Part shown: in pieces, positions 59,278 through 64,000 of the stretch
How positions within the stretch are numbered: position 1 is the first letter of the stretch
Layout of the letters: each line of letters opens with the position of its first letter
Origin: Streptomyces sp. BK340
GTDB taxonomy: Bacteria; Actinomycetota; Actinomycetes; Streptomycetales; Streptomycetaceae
Reading direction: 5' to 3'
Length of the DNA: 64,000 nt
Assembly: GCF_007827595.1 (NCBI RefSeq)
Contig: NZ_VISR01000017.1
Coordinates: forward strand, 62,001 to 126,000
Position numbers and translations under genes: made by a program
The notes under the pieces: generated by a model
Seen by the model: the letters and a program-made list of their open reading frames with translations, nothing else
Database searches by the model: none
What the model was told of the DNA's origin: nothing

Positions 59278-60708
59278 ATGCCACTCGAGACGACGACAGC
59301 ACCGGATGCGGGCGCGGAGTCGGCCCAGCGGCGGGAGCAGCAGAGCCTCAGCACCGCGGCGGCGCGCAATCTCGCCACCACCACCAAGTCCGAACCCCAG
59401 ATGCAGGGCATCAGCTCGCGCTGGGCCTCCCGCATGCTGCCCTGGGTGAACGTGCCCGGTGCGACCTACCGGGTCAACCGCCGCCTGTCGTTCACCGTGG
59501 GGGACGGCCGGGTGTCGTTCGTGAAGACCGGCTCGAAGGTCCAGGTGGTCCCCGCCGAACTGGGCGAACTGCCTTTGCTGCGCGGCTTCTCGGACACCGG
59601 CGTGCTCGGCGCGCTGGCCGACAGGTTCGTGCAGAAGGACTTCACGCCGGGCCAGGTCATCGCCCAGGCGGGCCGCAAGGCCGACCACGTGTACCTGATC
59701 GCGCACGGCAAGGTCGAGAAGATCGGCGAGGGGCCGTACGGGGACGAGTCCGTGCTCGGGCTGATGGCCGACGGGGACACCTTCGGCGGTCAGGTGCTGG
59801 CCGGGCAGGACGGGAAATGGGAGTTCACGGCCCGCGCGACGACGGCCACCACGGTGCTCGCGCTGCCGATGACGGCGTACAAGGCGGTGGCGGAGCGGCA
59901 CGAGGCGCTGCGCAGGCATGTGCAGCAGATCAGCTCCGACGGCCACCGCAAGGTGAACCGGTCGGGCGAGGCGGTGATCGAGCTCAGCTCGGGACACGTG
60001 GGCGAGGCAACCCTGCCGCACGCCTTCGCCGACTACGAACTCTCTCCGCGCGAGTACGAGTTGAGCGTGGCGCAGACCGTGCTGCGGGTGCACAGCAGGG
60101 TCGCCGACCTCTACAACGAGCCGATGAACCAGACGCAGCAGCAGTTGCGGCTCACCATCGAGGCGCTGCGGGAGCGGCAGGAGCACGAGCTGATCAACAA
60201 CGAGGAGTTCGGCCTGCTCCGCAATGCCGACTTCGACCAGCGGATCTCCACCTACTCGGGCCCGCCGACCCCGGACGACATGGACGAGCTGCTGAGCATG
60301 CGGCGCAAGACCCGCTGCTTCCTCGCCCACCCCAAGGCGATCGCCGCGTTCGGCCGCCAGTGCAACAAGCGGGGCCTCTACTTCGGCGGCATCGAGCTGC
60401 ACGGCAACCACCTGCCCGCCTGGCGCGGGGTGCCGCTGCTGCCGTGCAGCAAGATCCCGGTCAGTGAGCAGGGCACGTCGTCGATCATCGCCATGCGTAC
60501 CGGCGAGGCCGATCAGGGTGTCATCGGCCTGTACCAGACCGGGATCCCGGACGAGGTGGAGCCGGGCCTGAACGTGCGGTTCATGGGCATCGACGAGAAG
60601 GCGGTCATCTCGTACCTGGTCAGCACCTACTACTCGGCCGCGGTCCTGGTGCCCGACGCCCTCGGTGTCCTGGAGAACGTCGAGATCGCCCGTACGAACG
60701 GCAGCTGA
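59278..60708 (+). CDS. Family 2B encapsulin shell protein with cyclic-nucleotide-binding-like insertion
   Basis: A 476-aa HK97-fold capsid-like protein. Residues 1-60 are a disordered arm (LSTAAARNLATTTKSEPQM, then ISSRWASRMLPWVNVPG). Residues 100-218 are a CRP-like cyclic-nucleotide-binding domain inserted in the fold (FTPGQVIAQAGRKADHVYLI). The rest is the encapsulin body (ELSVAQTVLRVHSRVADLYN, GPPTPDDMDELLSMRRKTRCFL). This layout is diagnostic of family 2B. Such shells enclose cargo enzymes tagged by long disordered Pro/Ala-rich segments; a tailed aminotransferase lies 1 kb downstream. The ATG at 59278 has GAGGGAGAG upstream. Confidence 0.93.
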   Translation: MPLETTTAPDAGAESAQRREQQSLSTAAARNLATTTKSEPQMQGISSRWASRMLPWVNVPGATYRVNRRLSFTVGDGRVSFVKTGSKVQVVPAELGELPLLRGFSDTGVLGALADRFVQKDFTPGQVIAQAGRKADHVYLIAHGKVEKIGEGPYGDESVLGLMADGDTFGGQVLAGQDGKWEFTARATTATTVLALPMTAYKAVAERHEALRRHVQQISSDGHRKVNRSGEAVIELSSGHVGEATLPHAFADYELSPREYELSVAQTVLRVHSRVADLYNEPMNQTQQQLRLTIEALRERQEHELINNEEFGLLRNADFDQRISTYSGPPTPDDMDELLSMRRKTRCFLAHPKAIAAFGRQCNKRGLYFGGIELHGNHLPAWRGVPLLPCSKIPVSEQGTSSIIAMRTGEADQGVIGLYQTGIPDEVEPGLNVRFMGIDEKAVISYLVSTYYSAAVLVPDALGVLENVEIARTNGS

Positions 60709-60768
60709 CGTGGAGCCCGGGCCCGGACGGGCCGGCTCCACGAGACGGTCGCTCAGGTGCGCCTTCGG

Positions 60769-61515
60769 TCAGCCGGACACGCCCAGGGTGAGGGTGCCGG
60801 TGTAGCCGGAGGAGGCCGGGCCGCCCACGGCGGTGAGGGTCAGCAGGCCGGAGGAGGCGCCGCCGCCGTCGTAGACGGAGTCCTGGGAGAGGGTGGTACG
60901 GGTGACGGTGTTGGCCGAGTACGGGGAGACCTCCGCCACCGCCGACGTGACCGTCTCGCTGAAGAAGAGCTGGCCGGTGTGGAGGGTGGAGCCGCCGGTG
61001 AAGGAGCCGTCGGAGGTGAGCGTGACGCCGGTGTGGACCTTCACGTGGATGTGGCTGCAGCGGCCCCGGTACCAACCCGGGTAGACCGTGGTGATGTCGG
61101 CGACCCCGCTGGAGTCGGTGAGGACGCCGCCGCGCAGGAAGATGCCGTCGTCCGACTCGTTGTGACCGTTCCCGCCGACGTAGCCGGAGTACTCGCCGAG
61201 CGCGTCGGCGTGCCAGATCTCGACCAGGGCGTTGCCGATCGGGGTGCAGGCGGAGTCGACGACGGTCAGGGCGAGCCCGAGCGGGACACCTGCCTTGCCC
61301 TCGGTGATGTCGGAGCGGACGAGCGCTCCGTCGAGGTAGTAGGGGCCTTCGGTCATCTCCTTCGTGAGGGTGCAGACCGCCGCCGCCGCGTCGGCGGGCG
61401 CGGAGGCGGCGGTGCGGGTGGCCGCTGGGGCCTGCTGGGCCGTCGCGGCACCCACGGCCAGGGCGATCAGTACGGTGCGGCGCCCGACCGGGCTGGTATC
61501 TGAGTGTTCTGTCAT
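60769..61515 (-). CDS. Secreted intradiol ring-cleavage dioxygenase
   Basis: A 248-aa protein with a Tat-type signal (GRRTVLIALAVGAATA). It has the non-haem Fe(III) ligands of intradiol dioxygenases: Tyr in TEGPYYLDG, Tyr-His-His in VYPGWYRGRCSHIHVKV. It cleaves catechol-type rings between the two hydroxyls. Extracellular members act on lignin-derived or aromatic-acid compounds. The ATG at 61515 starts the signal. Convergent with the encapsulin gene (60-bp gap) and separated by 170 bp from the aminotransferase upstream on the same strand. Confidence 0.88.
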   Translation of the reverse strand: MTEHSDTSPVGRRTVLIALAVGAATAQQAPAATRTAASAPADAAAAVCTLTKEMTEGPYYLDGALVRSDITEGKAGVPLGLALTVVDSACTPIGNALVEIWHADALGEYSGYVGGNGHNESDDGIFLRGGVLTDSSGVADITTVYPGWYRGRCSHIHVKVHTGVTLTSDGSFTGGSTLHTGQLFFSETVTSAVAEVSPYSANTVTRTTLSQDSVYDGGGASSGLLTLTAVGGPASSGYTGTLTLGVSG

Positions 61516-61685
61516 GGACGCGGCACCGTGGAAACGCTCGCTGTCCGCAGGCTGTCGGTTGTGCAGAGCGGCGGACCGGCACGGTCATAGGTGACGTCGT
61601 CGTCCATGACCCCACCCTGATCCGTACCTCCGTCGGCCGCTACTTGCTCTACTCCACTCGTCCTCGGCCGACGGCGGCGGGCCTG

Positions 61686-63425
61686 CTAGCCCGTCTGCCC
61701 CATGCCCGCCGCGTTCGGCCAGCTCTGCGCGTTGGGCCAGCCGGTCGCCGGGGCCGGGGTCAGACCGGCGGCCGGGGTGCCGGGGGCGGTCATGCCGCGT
61801 ACCTGGGCCGCCGTGAGGCCCCCGCGGGCCGGGACGCCCGGCGGGGTGGGGCCGAGGACGGCGGCCGGGGCCGCGACCGGGACAGGAGGCGCGGCCGGGA
61901 CGGGGACCGGAGCCGCGGGTACGGGCGCGGGCGCGGGTACCGGTGTCGGGTACGGCGCCGGTGCGGGCACCGGAGTCGGGACGGGGGCCGGCGCCGGGAC
62001 GGGGGCCGGCGCGGGTGCCGGCGCCATCGGCTGCTGAACCGGTACCGGCATCGGATCCGGCTGAGCCGGTACCGGCTGCTGCACCGGCATCGCTTGGGCT
62101 GCCGCCGGCATCGGCATCCCGCCGCCGGTCGGCGCTGCGGCGGCGGGGAGCGGCATGCCGGTGCCGGCGGCCGGGGCGGCGCCGGTGCCGAGGGCCTGCG
62201 CGGCAAGCCCCGGCATTCCGGCACCGTTGGTCGCACTCACCAGCCGATCCACGGCCGCCGTACCCGAGCTGTAGCTGGTCCCTGTGCCCAGCTCGGGTAC
62301 GGCGGCTCCCCTCCTGGACCCGTAGAGCACCTGCTCCAGGCCGGACACCAGGCGACGCACGTCGACCTGGGGGCGCACCACGAGTCTCAGGAAGCGGCTG
62401 GAGGAGCCGATCTTGTTGCCGCACTCACGGACCAGGATCCGGTGCTCGGTGAGCATCCGGTCCCGGACCACAGTGCCCTCGGCTCCCACGGGGAGGCGCA
62501 CGAACAGGAAGTTGCCCTGGGAGGGATAGACCGTGAGGCCGGGCAGGGCGGAGAGATGACTGGCCATCTCCAGACGGTCCCGGCGCACCTGCATCAGGCT
62601 CTGCGCGTACTCGGCACCGTGCTCCTTCAGCATGAACACCACGTGCTCGGCGAAGGAGTTGAGGTTCCATTTCGGCAGCATCGAGCGGACCCGCCCGGCC
62701 AGGGCCGGGTTCGCCACCAGATAGCCGAAGCGGATGCCGTGCAGGCCGAAGTTCTTGCCCAGGCTGCGGAGCACGACCACGTTGGGCCGGAGCATGGCCT
62801 CCTGGACGACGCTCGGGTCGGCCTCCGCGTCGGCGAACTCCAGGAACGACTCGTCCACGACCACCAGGTCCAGGTCCGCCATCGCGTCCATGAACTGCAC
62901 CACCGACTGCTTGCGCAGATAGCCGCCGTCGGGGTTGTTCGGGTTGCAGATGACCGCCACACGGGTGCCGCGGGCGCGGATGAAGTCGGCGTACTGGGCG
63001 AGGTCGAGCGCGAAGCCGTTCGCCTCCTGCAGCGGGAACATGTCGACCCGCTTGCCGGTCTCCATCGGCTGGTCGGTCCAGCGGCCGAACGTGGGGACGG
63101 GGACGGCCAGCGACTCGCGGACCAGGAGATGGTCGATCCAGGTGATCAGTTCCGTCGAGCCGTTGCCCATCGCCACGCACTGCGGCGGCAGCTGGAGCAG
63201 ACTGCACAGCTCGGCCGTGATGGTGTCGGCGCTGCTCGGGTAGTACGTGATGATCTCGCGCAGCCGGACCGCCATCTCCTCGAACATGGCGGGAGTGGGG
63301 AAGTACGGATTGCACGGGATACAGAAGTCCACCGGGCCCGACCCGTCGCTCTCCCGCGTCAGCGCCGCCATCGAAGGGCTGTGCGCGGCGGTGTTGCGGA
63401 ACAACGAGGTGACGTTGTCAGGCAA
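61686..63425 (-). CDS. PLP aminotransferase (HisC/CobD-like) with 210-residue Pro/Ala/Val tail
   Basis: A 579-aa protein. Residues 30-368 are a fold-type I aminotransferase: CNPNNPDGGY (160-169), DESFLEFAD (191-199), PLP Lys224 in LRSLGKNFGLHGIRFGYL, C-terminal Arg in RLVVRPQV. Residues 370-579 are low-complexity (stretches of PAPAPVPAPAPVP) with islands such as PELGTGTSYSSGTAAVDRL, a tail no normal aminotransferase has. This is how family 2 encapsulin cargo proteins carry their loading segments (there usually N-terminal), and an encapsulin gene is close by. The start is TTG at 63425; its GGAGG is buried in a long hairpin (63431-63486). Substrate unknown. Confidence 0.85.
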   Translation of the reverse strand: MPDNVTSLFRNTAAHSPSMAALTRESDGSGPVDFCIPCNPYFPTPAMFEEMAVRLREIITYYPSSADTITAELCSLLQLPPQCVAMGNGSTELITWIDHLLVRESLAVPVPTFGRWTDQPMETGKRVDMFPLQEANGFALDLAQYADFIRARGTRVAVICNPNNPDGGYLRKQSVVQFMDAMADLDLVVVDESFLEFADAEADPSVVQEAMLRPNVVVLRSLGKNFGLHGIRFGYLVANPALAGRVRSMLPKWNLNSFAEHVVFMLKEHGAEYAQSLMQVRRDRLEMASHLSALPGLTVYPSQGNFLFVRLPVGAEGTVVRDRMLTEHRILVRECGNKIGSSSRFLRLVVRPQVDVRRLVSGLEQVLYGSRRGAAVPELGTGTSYSSGTAAVDRLVSATNGAGMPGLAAQALGTGAAPAAGTGMPLPAAAAPTGGGMPMPAAAQAMPVQQPVPAQPDPMPVPVQQPMAPAPAPAPVPAPAPVPTPVPAPAPYPTPVPAPAPVPAAPVPVPAAPPVPVAAPAAVLGPTPPGVPARGGLTAAQVRGMTAPGTPAAGLTPAPATGWPNAQSWPNAAGMGQTG

Positions 63426-63430
63426 GGGAA

Positions 63431-63486
63431 CCTCCGTCCATGGGTGGCCCGGGCGGGGGAGCCCGGGCCACCCATGGATACGGAGG
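63431..63486 (-). promoter_or_regulatory. 24-bp hairpin sequestering the aminotransferase RBS
   Basis: A perfect 17-bp stem (63438-63454 with 63461-63477, loop GGGGGA) extended by 7 bp (CCTCCGT 63431-63437 with ACGGAGG 63480-63486) across a 2-nt bulge. On the minus-strand transcript the aminotransferase Shine-Dalgarno GGAGG (complement of 63431-63435) is inside the stem, 5 nt from the TTG start. A riboregulatory or attenuation structure is likely; it could instead end galM transcription. Confidence 0.8.
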
Positions 63487-63527
63487 AGGCAGCAGTGGCG
63501 TTCAACTCGCCTGCTGTGTGAGCCGCT

Positions 63528-64000
63528 TCACGCCGAGAACGTGTGGACCGTCGTCGTCCGGTAGGTCTGGCCCGGCCGCAGCACGGTCGACGGGAAGTTC
63601 GCGTGGTTCGGGGAGTCCGGGAAGTGCTGGGTCTCCAGGCACAGGGCGTCCCCCTGGCGGTAGGTGCGGCCGCCGGTGCCGGTCAGGGTGCCGTCGAGGA
63701 AGTTGCCGGAGTAGAACTGCAGGCCCGGTTGGTCGGTGGCGATCTTCAGGGTGCGGCCGGAGCGCGGGTCGCGCAGCGTGGCGACGTGCACGGGCTCGGC
63801 GGTGATGCCCTTGTCCAGGGCCCAGTTGTGGTCGTAGCCCTTGGCCTGCACCTGCTGCTCGTGGCCGGCGCGGATGTCCCGGCCGATCGGCTTGGCGTGC
63901 CGGAAGTCGAAGGGGGTGCCCGCGACCTCGGCCAGTTCACCGGTGGGGATCAGACCCGAGTCGGTGGGGGTGTAGCGGGAGGCGGCGATGCGGAGTTCGT
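63528..64000 (-). CDS. galM: Aldose 1-epimerase (galactose mutarotase), C-terminal part
   Basis: The frame runs off the right edge, so only the last 157 residues are seen. They show the C-terminal half of a mutarotase: GTPFDFRHAKPIGRDI (conserved DFR), GYDHNWALDKG (the conserved DHNW, before the catalytic Glu region), QPGLQFYSGNFLDGT and CLETQHFPDSPNHANFPS (ETQHFPD with the catalytic Glu). It interconverts the alpha- and beta-anomers of hexoses in galactose metabolism. It lies upstream of the aminotransferase on the same strand with the hairpin between. Confidence 0.85.
   Translation of the reverse strand, partial: ELRIAASRYTPTDSGLIPTGELAEVAGTPFDFRHAKPIGRDIRAGHEQQVQAKGYDHNWALDKGITAEPVHVATLRDPRSGRTLKIATDQPGLQFYSGNFLDGTLTGTGGRTYRQGDALCLETQHFPDSPNHANFPSTVLRPGQTYRTTTVHTFSA

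Noticed and set aside
63495..63521. Eight-codon plus-strand frame (GTG start, strong GGAGGAGG) beside the aminotransferase hairpin
   Set aside because: The Shine-Dalgarno-like bases are the right arm of the hairpin and no plus-strand gene follows, so a leader peptide makes no sense here.
1..64000. CRISPR array or antibiotic biosynthetic cluster
   Set aside because: No regularly spaced repeats and no PKS, NRPS or tailoring cluster; the FAD monooxygenase, NAT and ligase are isolated genes.

Overview
The window is high-GC actinobacterial chromosome, almost certainly Streptomyces. Third positions are strongly G/C, many genes start with GTG or TTG, and the markers are typical: a principal-type sigma factor of the HrdA kind, an MreB-like protein (Mbl), WhiJ/DUF397/HATPase developmental paralogues and a family 2B encapsulin. 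From memory, the order dgt, FAD oxidoreductase, dnaG, two-gene unit, hrdA, ABC pair, and further on mbl, S8 protease, carboxyltransferase and acyl-CoA ligase, follows a core region of S. coelicolor. This looks like conserved core with local accessory insertions, not an island.

Layout. 1-8 kb: end of an MFS exporter, a secreted thermolysin-like protease, small metabolic enzymes, and a nitrate/siroheme block (nasA with a near-perfect GlnR-type site, a DUF218 protein, a CbiX-like chelatase). A 175-bp MITE sits exactly at the shared stop of two convergent genes (8130-8308). 8-22 kb: housekeeping block (dgt, dnaG, hrdA, heterodimeric ABC exporter, xylulokinase) containing a two-gene nucleotidyltransferase unit. 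22.3-25.8 kb: three tRNAs, a Ser/Thr kinase, a possible 33-aa ORF and mbl. 25.9-33.5 kb: a four-gene operon (TCAD-like protein, trypsin-VMAP, MoxR ATPase, 1515-aa SAV_2336-type multidomain protein), an intact example of a predicted NTP-dependent conflict or signalling system. 33.7-48.6 kb: secreted subtilase, carboxyltransferase and acyl-CoA ligase, a MerR-PP2C fusion with its own MerR-type promoter, several regulators, a frameshifted SDR, IclR plus SMP-30 lactonase, and a FAD monooxygenase. 48.6-55.8 kb: an ImmA/IrrE-like protease with a 7-TM protein, then secreted and intracellular glycosidases (GH51, GH35) and an Rrf2 regulator. 56-64 kb: a WhiJ-type cluster, a family 2B encapsulin shell, a secreted intradiol dioxygenase, a PLP aminotransferase with a 210-residue Pro/Ala/Val-rich tail (candidate cargo), and a truncated aldose epimerase.

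The two most interesting systems are the TCAD/trypsin-VMAP/MoxR/SAV_2336 operon and the encapsulin shell near an aminotransferase with an encapsulin-cargo-like disordered tail, whose ribosome binding site is buried in a 24-bp hairpin. Several Streptomyces-type dispersed GC-rich repeats occur, two of them inside the 5' ends of genes where they add codons in frame.
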